DNA of 64,000 nt from Microbulbifer guangxiensis (GCF_021729075.1 NZ_JAJSAQ010000001.1:133997-197996); one strand, 5' to 3'; shown: positions 34,764-45,248, numbered from the stretch's first letter. The notes: generated by a model from the letters alone, not told the origin. Numbers and translations are program-made.

Positions 34764-35618
34764 ATGAGAATTCCGTTCAAAGCACGCGTCCTGCCCGCCG
34801 TGATGGCCGGCCTGCTGGCCGGTGGCCTGACGGCCTGGGCCGATGAAGACATGCCTGACACTAATACTGCAGAAGTTGAAGTGGTGGAGTCGGTTTCCGA
34901 TGTGCCTTCAACCAAGATCTCGGGCTTCTTTGCCGATTTTCTCGGAGATGATGCCGATGCAACCGTAGAGGGGCTCCGCAACGGCACCATCGTTTGGGAA
35001 GACCTGTCCGGTGAGAGCGACACTGAGGGCGCTGCTGAGGTCGCAACGCCAGACGGTGGTATGCCTGACGGTGAGGATGTCGGAAATACCGGCATGGGCT
35101 ACGGCAACGTCTTTATCACCCTGGCGCTGGCCGAACAGCTGGCTCAGCAGCTGGCCGAAGCTGCCGAGGCTGAGGCAGCCGAGGCAGAAACCCCCACCAC
35201 TGAAACTGACACTGCGGAATTAGGGGGCGAAACCTCAACCCCGACCGCCCAGCAATTGGCCATCAACGACATTCTGTACATGCGTGAAGTTGAAGGCATG
35301 GGTTGGGGCCAGATCGCCAAGGATCTGGGCCTGAATCTGGGACAGGTCATCAGCGGCATCCGCTCCAACCGCCCGGAAAAGACTACCGAGGTTGAAGGCA
35401 CCGCTGAAACCGCGAAGATGGAGAAGGGCGGTCGCCCGGACAAGGTGGCTGAGATGTCCAAAGGCGGGCGTCCGGATCACGCACAGAAGGCCGAGAAAGT
35501 AGCCAGTATGGAGCTTTCCGATCGACCGGCGAAAATCGACCGTCCGGACAAGCCTGAGCGCCCCGAGAAGCCCGAGCGCCCTGAGAAGCCGGCTAAACCC
35601 GAGCATCCCTGGAAATAA
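34764..35618 (+). CDS. Exported acidic protein with WGQIAKDLG motif and Pro-charged repeats
   Basis: The 284-residue protein has a signal peptide (RIPFKARVLPAVMAGLLAGGLTAWA). An acidic region follows, including an Ala/Glu-rich helix (LAEQLAQQLAEAAEAEAAEAE). A helical motif comes next: ILYMREVEGMGWGQIAKDLG + LNLGQVISG, which is also known in other exported proteins of unknown role. The C-terminus has KGGRPD repeats and RPEKPERPEKP repeats. ATG 34764 is preferred over 34758 by spacing from AGGAG. It is likely co-transcribed with the barrel gene. Confidence 0.65.
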   Translation: MRIPFKARVLPAVMAGLLAGGLTAWADEDMPDTNTAEVEVVESVSDVPSTKISGFFADFLGDDADATVEGLRNGTIVWEDLSGESDTEGAAEVATPDGGMPDGEDVGNTGMGYGNVFITLALAEQLAQQLAEAAEAEAAEAETPTTETDTAELGGETSTPTAQQLAINDILYMREVEGMGWGQIAKDLGLNLGQVISGIRSNRPEKTTEVEGTAETAKMEKGGRPDKVAEMSKGGRPDHAQKAEKVASMELSDRPAKIDRPDKPERPEKPERPEKPAKPEHPWK

Positions 35619-35653
35619 AACGGCCGGCCGGTACCTGTCGGCCTGGCATGATG

Positions 35654-35686
35654 AAAACCGTCCCCGGAAGCGGGGGCGGTTTTTTG
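35654..35686 (+). terminator. Terminator after the exported-protein pair
   Basis: AAAACCG and CCCC/GGGGG arms pair around GGAAGC, and a T6 run follows. It separates the pair from exbB. Confidence 0.8.
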
Positions 35687-35833
35687 CGTTTAGGGACGGG
35701 GCGCTTTCAGTCAGTGGTTTGTTGCCTGCTTCACAGCCGGAGGAAGTTGCCGCAATGGGGACTTAGACGCCGGCACCAGCTGTGGTAGAGTCTGAGGCCG
35801 CTATTCCCTTTGGCAGTTTTGGGGTCTGATAAA

Positions 35834-36454
35834 GTGCTCGAAATAATAAAATCCGGCGGCTGGCTGATGCTGCCCATTCTCCTCTGTTCCGTTGCGGTGA
35901 TCGCCATCTGTATCGAGCGGCTGTGGACGCTCAACCCCCGTCGTATTGCGCCGCGGAGCCTGCTCGGCGAGGTCTGGGGCTGGTTGAAGAACAACCAGAT
36001 GAACGGGGAAAAGCTCAAGTCCCTGCGGGACTCCAGCCATCTGGGTCGTATTTTTGCTGCGGGCCTGTCCAACTCCCGGCATGGCCGCGAGGTGATGAAA
36101 GACAGCATTGAAGAAGCCGCCAGCCAGGTCGTCCACGAGCTGGAGCGGTTCCTCGGTGCGCTGGGTACCATCGCTGCGGTTGCGCCACTGATCGGCCTGT
36201 TGGGCACGGTCGTGGGCATGATCCAGGTGTTTACGGCGATCATGCTTCAGGGCACTGGCAACGCGGGCGTACTCGCGGGTGGTATCAGCCAGGCCCTGAT
36301 CACCACTGCTGCCGGCCTCACCGTGGCCATCCCCGCGCTGATGGCGCATCGCTACTTCCAGCGCAAGGTCGACGACATCGTGGTGACCATGGAGCAGGAA
36401 GCGGTAAAGCTGGTGGATGCCCTGCACAGTGACCGCCGTATCGAAGCCGTCTGA
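35834..36454 (+). CDS. exbB: ExbB/TolQ-type proton channel subunit
   Basis: The 206-residue inner-membrane protein has a first helix at WLMLPILLCSVAVIAICIER and a MotA/TolQ/ExbB domain with helices at LGTIAAVAPLIGLLGTVVGMI and ALITTAAGLTVAIPAL. With ExbD it harnesses the proton gradient to energise TonB. GTG 35834 gives the normal N-terminus (LEIIKSGGW). It is followed by exbD 14 bases later and belongs to the comEC-exbBD-msbA-type locus. Confidence 0.88.
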   Translation: MLEIIKSGGWLMLPILLCSVAVIAICIERLWTLNPRRIAPRSLLGEVWGWLKNNQMNGEKLKSLRDSSHLGRIFAAGLSNSRHGREVMKDSIEEAASQVVHELERFLGALGTIAAVAPLIGLLGTVVGMIQVFTAIMLQGTGNAGVLAGGISQALITTAAGLTVAIPALMAHRYFQRKVDDIVVTMEQEAVKLVDALHSDRRIEAV

Positions 36455-36468
36455 GCGGGGTAAGTCAC

Positions 36469-36888
36469 ATGCAGTTTCGCCGCCAGAAGCGGGAGCAGGA
36501 CGGGGTCAACCTGACACCACTGATTGACGTGGTATTCCTGCTGCTGATCTTTTTCATGGTCTCCACCACCTTCACCAAGGAAAGCCACCTGAAGCTCAAC
36601 CTGCCGGAGGCAGCGGGGCCCCAGGCGGAGGCTCAGCCCCTGACCATTGAGGTGCTTATCAATGCGGACGGCTCCTATGCCGTCGACGGTCGCGCCCTGA
36701 TCAACAAAAAACTGGCTACCCTGAAATCGGCGCTGTCGGAAGTTTCCGCAGGCGAGTACAATCGCCCGCTTGTCATTACTGCTGACGCCACCGCGGAGCA
36801 CCAGGCGGTGGTTCGCGCCATGGATGCCGCCGGCCAGCTTGGGTTTGTCCACCTCAGTATCACCACGCGGCAACCTGACGAAAACTAA
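36469..36888 (+). CDS. exbD: ExbD/TolR-type biopolymer transport protein
   Basis: The 139-residue protein has one N-terminal helix (VVFLLLIFFMVSTTFT) carrying the conserved Asp just before it (NLTPLIDVVFLLL), needed for proton use. A periplasmic domain contains LPEA and VDGRAL. It works with ExbB. Spacing and strand indicate an operon with exbB. Confidence 0.88.
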   Translation: MQFRRQKREQDGVNLTPLIDVVFLLLIFFMVSTTFTKESHLKLNLPEAAGPQAEAQPLTIEVLINADGSYAVDGRALINKKLATLKSALSEVSAGEYNRPLVITADATAEHQAVVRAMDAAGQLGFVHLSITTRQPDEN

Positions 36889-37019
36889 CGCCTCGCGAGA
36901 GGGCCTGCAGCGCAATCCGTCCCTGCCATCATCAGGGGCTTGCTGTCAGGCCCCGTCGGGCGAATCAGCGGCCCGGGCGCCGTATGGTTTGCTCGCAGGG
37001 AGCCCGGCCAAGAGTTTGT

Positions 37020-38849
37020 ATGGACAGAGTTAAAACGCCGCCGCGCAAGCCTCAACGCGGTGCGGAAACCTACCGCCGCCTGCTTACCTACGCCCTGCCA
37101 TACTGGCCGATATTTGCCCTGGCCGTATTCGGCTTCCTGCTTTTCTCCGTCATGGGTGTCAGCCTGATCGCGGTCACCGAGCTTCTGCTCGATGCCGTGG
37201 GTGCCGGTATTCAGGAAAGCCGCGGTTTCCTCGCCAAGATTGTCGCCGGTTATTTTCCCGGCGGTATCATGCCGCAGGAAACGGCCCGCTGGCTGATTCC
37301 CCTCGGCATGCTGCTGATTATCGTGCTCAGGGCCTGTGGCAACTTCATCGGCAGTTATGGCCTCGCTTACGTGGCGCGCGCGGTCATTCATCAGTTGCGC
37401 AGCGAGCTGTTCGTAAAAATCGGTGAATTGCCCAGTGCCTATTTCGACCGCTACACCGGCGCCTACCTGATTTCCAAGGTTTCCTACAACGTCGAGCAGG
37501 TCACCAACTCCATCACCAAGGCGGTGAAGGTGATGATCCGCGAGTCGTTCACCACCCTGGGCCTGCTGACTTACCTGCTGCTGGTGAACTGGAAACTCAC
37601 CCTGACCTTCTTTCTTTTTGCGCCCATCATCGCGCTGATCGTGCGTGTCGTGGGCAAGCGTTTCCGCAAGCTGAGCCACCGCATCCAGAACACCATGGGC
37701 GACGTGACCCACGTTACCCAGGAGGCCATCAACGGTTATCACGTCGTGCGGATGTATGGTGGGCAGGCCTATGAAAACAAGCGCTTTGCCCAGGCCAGTG
37801 ACAATAACCGGCAACAGTTCATGAAGCTGGTGGTGGCGGATAACACCAGCGTGTCGGTGATCCAGATTCTCGTCGGGCTCTCTACGGCGACTATCGTGTG
37901 GCTGGCATTGGCACCCGGGATGGTGGAATCCATGACCGCCGGCGTTTTCGCCGCCTATATCGGTGCGGCCGCCTCACTGGCCAAGCCAGTGCGCAGCCTC
38001 TCCGAGGTATTTGCGGATATTCAGCGCGGCATTGCCGCGGCGGAAAGCATTTTCGAAGTCTTCGATGCACCCAAAGAACCCGCGGGCGGAGCCCTGGCAC
38101 TGCCGGACCCGGTCCGCGGTGCCGTGACATTCGAACACCTGGGCTTTAGCTACGACCCGGCGTCGGCGCCGGTACTGAGCGACATCGACTTTGCCGTGGA
38201 GCCCGGCCAGACCGTGGCGCTGGTAGGCGCGTCCGGATCGGGCAAGTCCACCCTGGTGAGCCTGCTGGCGCGTTTCTATGAGCCGACCCAGGGCCGGATC
38301 TTGATCGACGGCGTGGACATTGCCGAGGTGCCGCTGACGGAAGTGCGACGGCAGATCAGTATGGTTTCCCAGAGCATCGTGCTGTTCAATGACACGGTCT
38401 ACAACAACATCGCCTACGGCGAGCTGGCCGATGCGTCGCCGGATGCGGTCAGGCGCGCAGTGGAGCTGGCGCACGCCTCGGACTTCGTGGAAGATCTTCC
38501 GGATGGAATGGATACGGTTCTTGGCGACAACGCACAGATGCTGTCCGGAGGCCAGCGCCAGCGCCTCGCCATTGCCAGGGCGCTGCTGAAGGATGCGCCG
38601 ATTCTGATCCTGGACGAGGCCACCTCGGCGCTCGACAATGAATCCGAGCGCCATATCCAGGCGGCACTGGCTGAGGTCATGAAAAATCGCACCACTTTCG
38701 TTATCGCGCACCGGCTCAGCACGATTGAAAATGCGGACCGTATCCTGGTGATGGAGCAGGGCCGTATCATCGAGAGCGGTAATCACGAAACACTATTGGC
38801 AAGTGGCGGTCGCTACGCGACCTTACTGCAGCAGCAGACGGCGGGGTAA
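37020..38849 (+). CDS. msbA: Lipid A export ABC transporter MsbA
   Basis: The 609-residue half-transporter flips lipid A-core across the inner membrane. It has six helices in the first ~330 residues. The nucleotide-binding domain has Walker A GASGSGKST, Q-loop VSQSIVLFND, signature LSGGQRQR, Walker B ILILDEAT and H-loop IAHRLST. ATG 37020 was chosen over a start at 36984, which adds a non-conserved stretch. lpxK starts two bases after its stop, a conserved pairing. Confidence 0.93.
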   Translation: MDRVKTPPRKPQRGAETYRRLLTYALPYWPIFALAVFGFLLFSVMGVSLIAVTELLLDAVGAGIQESRGFLAKIVAGYFPGGIMPQETARWLIPLGMLLIIVLRACGNFIGSYGLAYVARAVIHQLRSELFVKIGELPSAYFDRYTGAYLISKVSYNVEQVTNSITKAVKVMIRESFTTLGLLTYLLLVNWKLTLTFFLFAPIIALIVRVVGKRFRKLSHRIQNTMGDVTHVTQEAINGYHVVRMYGGQAYENKRFAQASDNNRQQFMKLVVADNTSVSVIQILVGLSTATIVWLALAPGMVESMTAGVFAAYIGAAASLAKPVRSLSEVFADIQRGIAAAESIFEVFDAPKEPAGGALALPDPVRGAVTFEHLGFSYDPASAPVLSDIDFAVEPGQTVALVGASGSGKSTLVSLLARFYEPTQGRILIDGVDIAEVPLTEVRRQISMVSQSIVLFNDTVYNNIAYGELADASPDAVRRAVELAHASDFVEDLPDGMDTVLGDNAQMLSGGQRQRLAIARALLKDAPILILDEATSALDNESERHIQAALAEVMKNRTTFVIAHRLSTIENADRILVMEQGRIIESGNHETLLASGGRYATLLQQQTAG

Positions 38850-38851
38850 GG

Positions 38852-39886
38852 ATGTCACTGGAAGACTGGTTCAACAATCGCTGGTACCCATCCGAGGGGA
38901 GGGCCGCCAGCGGCCTGCCGCTGCTGGCCCCGGTAGAGGGCCTGTACCGCCTGGCCCTGAAAGGCCGCAAGAGCTGGGCCAGGTCCCACGAACCGGAGCC
39001 GCTGTCGGTGCCGGTGATCGTGGTCGGCAACATCACCGCCGGCGGCGCCGGCAAGACGCCCCTCGTTGCAGAGCTCGCCCGCTGGTTGCATGAGCGGGGT
39101 ATGAATCCGGGTATTGTCAGCCGCGGCTACGGTGGCCGGGCGAAGAGCTATCCCTACCAGGTGACAGAGCAGTCCCACCCGCTGGAGTCCGGTGACGAGC
39201 CGTTGATGCTGCGCCTGGTGACCGGCCTGCCGGTGATGGTGTCGCCGAACCGGGCGGAGGCCGCGCAGGCGCTGATCGATTATCACCAGTGTGACGTGAT
39301 CCTGTCCGATGATGGGCTGCAGCACTACGGTCTCTGGCGCAGCCTGGAGATTTGCGTCATCGACGGTCAGCGCGGTTTCGGTAACGGCCGCCTGCTGCCT
39401 CGTGGGCCCTTGCGCGAGCCGGTATCCCGCCTAGATCACGTGGATCTGGTCATCAGTAATGGGGAGCCCGCCGAGAGGGTGCGTGAGCAGTGCGGCGACC
39501 GCCTGGACTTCACCATGGAGCTTGAGCCGGCGTGCTGGCACCAGTTCAACCTGGACCAGACCTCCACCCTGAAACTGGAATCCGGCCCTGAGCCCGGCCC
39601 GGTCCACGGCGTGGCGGCGATTGGTAATCCCCAGCGGTTCTTCCGTACTTTGAAAAAACTCGGGTACGAAGTCATGGAGGCGGCCTTCACTGACCACCAC
39701 GAGTTCTCACTGCAGGAGCTGCAGTTTGACGGAGTCACACCGGTGATGATGACCATGAAGGACGCCGTGAAATGTCGCGACTTCTGGCAGACCTTCTGGT
39801 GGGCACTGGAAGTGCGGGCGCGGTTGCCGGATTTGTTTTACCAGAAGATTCACCAGCATATTCAGGGCTTTGCCAGGCATGACTGA
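38852..39886 (+). CDS. lpxK: Tetraacyldisaccharide 4'-kinase
   Basis: The 344-residue enzyme phosphorylates the lipid A precursor at the 4' position. Walker A-like [16 protein letters not shown] is at about 52-67, and [22 protein letters not shown] and [14 protein letters not shown] follow as in LpxK. An N-terminal membrane-associated segment is present. It lies between msbA and kdsB and overlaps kdsB by 8 bases. The ycaR gene often found after lpxK is absent. Confidence 0.94.
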   Translation: MSLEDWFNNRWYPSEGRAASGLPLLAPVEGLYRLALKGRKSWARSHEPEPLSVPVIVVGNITAGGAGKTPLVAELARWLHERGMNPGIVSRGYGGRAKSYPYQVTEQSHPLESGDEPLMLRLVTGLPVMVSPNRAEAAQALIDYHQCDVILSDDGLQHYGLWRSLEICVIDGQRGFGNGRLLPRGPLREPVSRLDHVDLVISNGEPAERVREQCGDRLDFTMELEPACWHQFNLDQTSTLKLESGPEPGPVHGVAAIGNPQRFFRTLKKLGYEVMEAAFTDHHEFSLQELQFDGVTPVMMTMKDAVKCRDFWQTFWWALEVRARLPDLFYQKIHQHIQGFARHD

Positions 39887-40649
39887 TCCCGTTTCTTTTG
39901 ATGTTGTAATCCCGGCCCGCTTTGGCTCCAGCCGCCTTCCCGGCAAGCCACTGGCGGACATCGGCGGCAAGCCGATGATCCAGCATGTCTACGAGCGCGC
40001 CGGCGAGAGCTCGGCGCAGCGGGTCGTCGTGGCGACCGACGATATGCGTGTGGCCGAGGCTGTGCAGGCCTTTGGCGGCGAGGTCTGCATGACCTCCGCG
40101 GACCACGCCTCCGGCACTGACAGACTGCAGGAAGTCGCAGCGAACCTGGGGTTGGCCGGGGACCGCATCATCGTCAATGTGCAGGGCGACGAGCCCCTGA
40201 TTCCTGCAGCGGTCATTGATCAGGTTGCTGGGAATCTCGCCCGTAATACTTCCGCTGGTGTCGCGACCCTGGCGGAGCCAATCGAGTCCCTGGAGGACTT
40301 CCGCAATCCAAACATCGTCAAGGTTGTCGCCTCCGAGAGCGGGCTGGCACGCTACTTTTCCCGTGCACCCATCCCCTGGCCACGGGATGCGTTTGCCATC
40401 GAGCGGCAGGAGTTGCCCGAGGGGCTGATCGCCCGCCGACATATTGGTATCTACGCCTACCGCGTCGCATTGCTGAATCGCTTCGTCGGCTGGCCCATGG
40501 CACCGCTGGAGCAGTTCGAGTGCCTGGAGCAACTCCGTTTCCTCTACCACGACGAGCAGATCCACGTGGACGATGCCCTTGAACAGGTCCCGGGTGGGGT
40601 GGATACCGAGGCGGATCTGGAGCGCATGCGGAGGTTGCTGGCGCAATGA
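39879..40649 (+). CDS. kdsB: CMP-Kdo synthetase
   Basis: The 256-residue enzyme activates Kdo with CTP for lipopolysaccharide core synthesis. The nucleotide-binding start is [17 protein letters not shown]; later it has [27 protein letters not shown] and [15 protein letters not shown] 39879 overlaps the lpxK end (ATGACTGA). The stop overlaps the murB start (ATGA), so the three genes are tightly coupled. Confidence 0.95.
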   Translation: MTDPVSFDVVIPARFGSSRLPGKPLADIGGKPMIQHVYERAGESSAQRVVVATDDMRVAEAVQAFGGEVCMTSADHASGTDRLQEVAANLGLAGDRIIVNVQGDEPLIPAAVIDQVAGNLARNTSAGVATLAEPIESLEDFRNPNIVKVVASESGLARYFSRAPIPWPRDAFAIERQELPEGLIARRHIGIYAYRVALLNRFVGWPMAPLEQFECLEQLRFLYHDEQIHVDDALEQVPGGVDTEADLERMRRLLAQ

Positions 40650-41662
40650 TCCGGCGGGATGTCGACCTCCAGCCCTTCAACACCATGGCCATCCGCGCCC
40701 GTGCCGCGCACTACGCGCGGGTAGGTGACCAGGATGAGCTGCAGGAGGCCCTGGAGTTTGCCCGCCGCCAGCGCCTGCCGATCCTGCCGCTGGGCGGGGG
40801 CAGCAACATCGTGCTCACCGGGGATTACCCGGGCCTGGTGCTGCATGTGGACCTGCAGGGGCTCACGGTAGAGGAGGACTCCCGTGGCGCCCTGGTGACG
40901 GCGGCGGCGGGGGAGAACTGGCATCGGCTGGTGATGCACACCGTATCGCGCAAACTGGGCGGGCTGGAAAACCTGGCTTTGATACCCGGTCGTGTTGGGG
41001 CGGCGCCGATCCAGAATATCGGTGCCTATGGCGTGGAGCTTCGGGATACCTTCGAGGACCTGACCGCGGTGCATATTGCCTCGGGTGAGCTGCACGACTT
41101 TAGCCGCGCGGATTGTCATTTCGCCTATCGCGACAGTGTCTTCAAAGGGGCGGCACGGGATCAGTACATCATCACCCGGGTGCGCATGCGCCTGCCCAGC
41201 CAGTGGCAGCCCAGGGTGGACTATCCGGCCCTGCAGGAATATCTCGAGTCACATGCCGTCGATGTCGGCGCGCTTACCCCGGCAAGGATTGCTGAGGCAG
41301 TCACCGCCGTGCGTCGCTCGAAGCTGCCCGACCCGCAGGACATTCCCAATGCCGGCAGTTTTTTCAAGAATCCCCTGGTGGAGGATGCACTCTACCAGCG
41401 TCTGAAAAGCGAGCATCCTGACCTGGTTGCCTACCCTGCCGGGGAGCGCTGGAAGCTCGCTGCGGGCTGGCTGATCGACCGGGCTGGCTGGCGCGGTCGC
41501 AGAATCGACAATGTCGGTGTCCACGACCGCCAGGCCCTGGTGCTGGTCAACCCGGGCCGCGGTACCGGTGCCGAAATCACCGGCCTGGCCCGCCGTATCG
41601 CCGCGGATATCCATGACCGGTTTGGCGTGGATCTGGAGCCGGAGCCCCGCTACTACCCTTGA
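40646..41662 (+). CDS. murB: UDP-N-acetylenolpyruvoylglucosamine reductase
   Basis: The 338-residue FAD enzyme makes UDP-MurNAc for peptidoglycan. FAD-binding segments [12 protein letters not shown] and [19 protein letters not shown] are present, as is the catalytic-region Ser in [10 protein letters not shown] and a C-terminal [10 protein letters not shown]. The length fits the E. coli-like type I MurB. It is the last gene of the envelope run. Confidence 0.95.
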   Translation: MIRRDVDLQPFNTMAIRARAAHYARVGDQDELQEALEFARRQRLPILPLGGGSNIVLTGDYPGLVLHVDLQGLTVEEDSRGALVTAAAGENWHRLVMHTVSRKLGGLENLALIPGRVGAAPIQNIGAYGVELRDTFEDLTAVHIASGELHDFSRADCHFAYRDSVFKGAARDQYIITRVRMRLPSQWQPRVDYPALQEYLESHAVDVGALTPARIAEAVTAVRRSKLPDPQDIPNAGSFFKNPLVEDALYQRLKSEHPDLVAYPAGERWKLAAGWLIDRAGWRGRRIDNVGVHDRQALVLVNPGRGTGAEITGLARRIAADIHDRFGVDLEPEPRYYP

Positions 41663-41745
41663 ATCAGCCCTTCGGGTGCTTCCTGGTTCTTCGATCTGTC
41701 GGCGGGGAAGGGGGCGCTCGAAGGTGATCCCACGACGAGGAGACA

Positions 41746-42384
41746 GTGGACGAGCGCACTTTTCGCGAGCGGGCAAAGGACCTGCTGGCCCGGCATTCCC
41801 GCAGTCGGCTGGTCCAGTTGCCACCGGGTTGTGGCCTGCTGGTAGACGATTGGCTCCCCCCGGATGAAGCCGATGCCCTGATGGGCCACTGCCTGGAGTC
41901 GCTGCAGTGGGAGCGTCCTCATGTTCGCCTGTTCGGCCGGGAATACCGGATTCCCCGCCGGCACGCGTTCGTTGGCGATGCCACGGTGCGGTACCGCTGG
42001 TCCGGCCTGGAACAGCGTCCTGAAGCCTGGACCCCACCGCTGGCGGCTCTGCGGGAGCGCCTGCAGGCGGCCGGATTTGCCTTCAACTCGATCCTCGTCA
42101 ATCACTACCGCAATGGCGCTGATGGCATGGGCTGGCATGCGGACAACGAGCGTGAGTTGGGGGAGGCCCCGGTAGTAGCGACCGTCAGCCTTGGTGAAGT
42201 CCGCCGCCTGTCTTTCCGGGAGCGGGGAGGGGAAGGGCGTGAGGCGTTCGACCTGCCATCCGGTTCTTTACTGCTCACCTCCGGCGCCGTGCAGCACCAC
42301 TGGCAGCACCAGATCGCCAAGAGCCGCCGGCAGCTGGGGGCGCGTATCAGCCTTACTTTCCGTTATATCCATTCTATCGGGTAA
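41746..42384 (+). CDS. AlkB-type 2-oxoglutarate/Fe(II) dioxygenase
   Basis: The 212-residue protein repairs alkylated bases by oxidative demethylation, judged by family. The iron ligands are His and Asp in GWHADNE and a later His in AVQHHWQH. The 2-oxoglutarate-binding Arg is in RISLTFRYI. The N-terminal half, with EYRIPRRHAFVGD, resembles the ALKBH2/3-like group more than E. coli AlkB. GTG 41746 follows GAGGAGA. No SOS or Ada site was identified. Confidence 0.85.
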   Translation: MDERTFRERAKDLLARHSRSRLVQLPPGCGLLVDDWLPPDEADALMGHCLESLQWERPHVRLFGREYRIPRRHAFVGDATVRYRWSGLEQRPEAWTPPLAALRERLQAAGFAFNSILVNHYRNGADGMGWHADNERELGEAPVVATVSLGEVRRLSFRERGGEGREAFDLPSGSLLLTSGAVQHHWQHQIAKSRRQLGARISLTFRYIHSIG

Positions 42385-42581
42385 GAGCATTTCATTTCAG
42401 GGTGCTGGCTGCGCTTTGCGCCCGCTGCTTTGTCTGGTATGTTGCCTTAGGGCTCTGTAAAAGGAACTTTGCGCGGCATGACCGCGCAGAGCAATAACAA
42501 GAAAACAGCGAAGTAATGAAGGCGCTTGCGGTCTGGGAGACGCGCGTCGCGGTCGCTATGAGATCCGCAGTTGGGGCTATT

Positions 42582-43235
42582 TTGATAAGAGTCTTAGTGG
42601 TTGACGATCACGACCTCGTGCGTATGGGAATCACACGCATGCTGGGTGATGTCGACGATATCCAGGTGGTGGGCGAAGCGAAATCCGGGGAGGAGGCGCT
42701 CGCCTTTGCCCGTCAAGAAGAGTTCGACGTCATCCTGATGGACGTTAAAATGCCCGGCATGGGTGGCCTCGAGGCAACCAGGAAGTTGCTGACTCGTTTT
42801 CCCGACATCAAGGTGATCGCTGTCAGCGCTCTCGATGATGATGTGTTCCCCGGGCGGCTCCTGCAGGCAGGGGCCCGCGGTTACGTGACCAAGGGGGCGG
42901 ATCTGGAAGAAATGGTGCGGGCCATTCGCACAGTCCAGGCTGGTGAGGTCTTCATCAGCAGTTCCATGGCGACCAAGATGGCCATGCGCAATGTTTCCGG
43001 AAAGACCGAACATGCCTCTCCTTTCGACGACCTTTCCGAACGCGAGTTGCAGACCGCGGTTTTGATCGTCAATGGCAGCAAGGTGGCTGAGATCGCCGAT
43101 ACTCTCGCTGTCAGCCCCAAGACCGTCAACAGCTACCGCTACCGGATCTTCGACAAACTCGGCATTCACAGTGATGTCGAACTGACCCTGCTGGCGGTAA
43201 AATATCACCTGCTGGATCCGGAAGCAGTGTTCTGA
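42582..43235 (+). CDS. gacA: GacA/UvrY response regulator
   Basis: The 217-residue global regulator, phosphorylated by GacS/BarA (not in this window), controls Csr/Rsm small RNAs in relatives. Receiver domain: Asp8/9 and phospho-Asp54 (ILMDVKMPGMGG), Lys in YVTKGAD. LuxR HTH: LSERELQTAVLIVNGSKVAE..LAVSPKTVNSYRYRIFDKL. TTG 42582 gives the canonical IRVLVVDDHDLVRMGITRML start. The order gacA-uvrC-pgsA is conserved in gammaproteobacteria. Confidence 0.93.
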   Translation: MIRVLVVDDHDLVRMGITRMLGDVDDIQVVGEAKSGEEALAFARQEEFDVILMDVKMPGMGGLEATRKLLTRFPDIKVIAVSALDDDVFPGRLLQAGARGYVTKGADLEEMVRAIRTVQAGEVFISSSMATKMAMRNVSGKTEHASPFDDLSERELQTAVLIVNGSKVAEIADTLAVSPKTVNSYRYRIFDKLGIHSDVELTLLAVKYHLLDPEAVF

Positions 43236-43302
43236 AATCACTTTCGTGATGTCCGTCTACGCTGGTTTCCGGTGCGAAGTTTGACCCGTTCCAGGCAGTT
43301 CA

Positions 43303-45150
43303 ATGACGGAAATCAAGGTCCCGGAAGGGACGTCTCCTTTTGACAGCAAGCGTTTCCTGCAGACGGTAACCCGTCAGCCGGGCGTCTACCAGATGTTCGA
43401 CAGCGAAGGCCGCATCCTCTACGTGGGCAAGGCCAAGAATCTTCGCAATCGCCTTTCCAGTTATTTCCGAGCCACCGGGCTGACCGTCAAGACCATGGCG
43501 CTGGTGCAGCGCATTGCCAGTATCGAGGTCACGGTGACCCGCAGCGAGACCGAGGCGCTCGTTCTGGAGCAGAGCCTCATCAAGTCTCAGCATCCGCCGT
43601 ACAACGTCATGCTCAGGGATGACAAGGGTTACCCTTACATCTTTCTTTCCAGTCGGGACACTTATCCCCGTATTGCCCTGCACCGGGGCGCCAAGCGCAA
43701 AAAAGGTCAGTATTTCGGTCCCTATCCCAACGCTCATTCCGTGCGCGACAGCCTGAACTTTCTGCAGAAGACCTTCCGCATCCGCTCCTGCGAGGACAGC
43801 GTGTTCCGCAATCGCTCACGCCCTTGCCTGCAGTACCAGATCGAGCGCTGTACCGCTCCTTGTGTCGGTTATATCAGTGAGGAGGATTACCAGGCCGATG
43901 TACGCCACGCTGAGATGTTTCTGACTGGCAAGAGCGACAGCATCATCCGCGAGCTGGCAGATGAAATGGATCAGGCTTCGAAGGCCCTGGAGTTCGAGAA
44001 AGCGGCTCGCTTGCGGGACCAGATCGGGGCACTGCGCCAATTGCATGCGGACCAGGTTGCGGAGCGGGACCGTGGCGATGTGGATGTGCTCGGCGTCGCC
44101 AGCCAGGGTGGCGCGTGCTGCGTGCATATCCTGTTTATTCGCCAGGGGCGTATTCTGGGCAGCCGCAGTTACTTCCCGGATGAGCGCCTGGGGCTCTCGC
44201 CTTCAGAGCTTCTCTCTGAATTCATGCCCCAGTTCTATATCGGCAGCCAGCGCGAAGTGCCGAGGGAGATATTCACCTCCGAGCCAATCGAAGATGTTGA
44301 GCCCATCCAGGAGGCGTTGCGCCAGCAAAGTGGCAGGGAGGTGTCGATTCTTCACCGGCTACGGGGAGCCCGGGCGACCTGGGTCACCATGGCCCAGGAA
44401 GCGGCAGCACAGAACCTGACCAGCCGTACGGCGGCGCAGCAGAAGCTGCAGGGACGTTTTGAGTCCCTCCAGGAGGCCCTGAACCTGGAGCAGGTGCCAG
44501 AGAGGCTGGAGTGCTTCGATATCAGCCATTCCTCGGGGGAGGCGACGGTGGCTTCCTGCGTCGTGTTCGATACCGGCGGACCCGTGAAGTCAGATTACCG
44601 CCGCTTCAACATTGAAGGCATCACTGCGGGTGATGATTATGCGGCCATGGCCCAGGCGCTCAAGCGCCGCTACACGCGGCTGGCCAGTGGAGAGGGCAAG
44701 TTTCCCAATATTCTGCTGATCGATGGTGGCAAGGGGCAGGTGCGGCAGGCGGTGGAAACCCTGGATGAGCTGGGCGTGGTCGGGGTGCAAATCATCGGCG
44801 TAGCCAAGGGAACCACCCGCAAGGCCGGGTTTGAGACCCTGCACATCGTCGCTGAGGGGCGGGAACTGGTGCTGTCTGCAGATTCGCCTGCGCTCCACCT
44901 GATCCAGCAGGTCAGGGATGAGGCCCATCGTTTTGCGATCACCGGTCATCGACAGCGTCGCGACAAAAAGCGCCGCGAGTCGCCGCTGGAAGGGATTCCG
45001 GGCATTGGTCCTGCGCGCCGTAGGGCGCTACTGCGACACTTTGGTGGCCTGCGCGAGATCAAGCGCGCCACTGTTGAGGAGCTCTCCTCGGTTGATGGAG
45101 TCAGCCGTAAACTGGCGCAGGATATATACTCCGCACTGCACAGCCATTAA
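43303..45150 (+). CDS. uvrC: UvrABC endonuclease subunit C
   Basis: The 615-residue protein makes both incisions in nucleotide-excision repair. GIY-YIG domain at residues ~20-100 (QPGVYQMFDSEGRILYVGKAKNLRNRLSSY, in part). UVR domain: LEFEKAARLRDQIGAL. RNase H-like C-terminal nuclease: CFDISHSSGEATVASCVVF and ILLIDGGKGQV. Tandem helix-hairpin-helix: LEGIPGIGPARRRALL and VDGVSRKLAQDIY. It follows gacA by 67 bases, as in many relatives. Confidence 0.96.
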   Translation: MTEIKVPEGTSPFDSKRFLQTVTRQPGVYQMFDSEGRILYVGKAKNLRNRLSSYFRATGLTVKTMALVQRIASIEVTVTRSETEALVLEQSLIKSQHPPYNVMLRDDKGYPYIFLSSRDTYPRIALHRGAKRKKGQYFGPYPNAHSVRDSLNFLQKTFRIRSCEDSVFRNRSRPCLQYQIERCTAPCVGYISEEDYQADVRHAEMFLTGKSDSIIRELADEMDQASKALEFEKAARLRDQIGALRQLHADQVAERDRGDVDVLGVASQGGACCVHILFIRQGRILGSRSYFPDERLGLSPSELLSEFMPQFYIGSQREVPREIFTSEPIEDVEPIQEALRQQSGREVSILHRLRGARATWVTMAQEAAAQNLTSRTAAQQKLQGRFESLQEALNLEQVPERLECFDISHSSGEATVASCVVFDTGGPVKSDYRRFNIEGITAGDDYAAMAQALKRRYTRLASGEGKFPNILLIDGGKGQVRQAVETLDELGVVGVQIIGVAKGTTRKAGFETLHIVAEGRELVLSADSPALHLIQQVRDEAHRFAITGHRQRRDKKRRESPLEGIPGIGPARRRALLRHFGGLREIKRATVEELSSVDGVSRKLAQDIYSALHSH

Positions 45151-45248
45151 TACTGAGTAGACTGCCAGGAATCTGCGGGGCGGCGCGTAAAGTTCCCTTT
45201 TGGGCGTCGACTTGGTAACTTACGCGCACCGCAAGCACAGGGAAAAGC

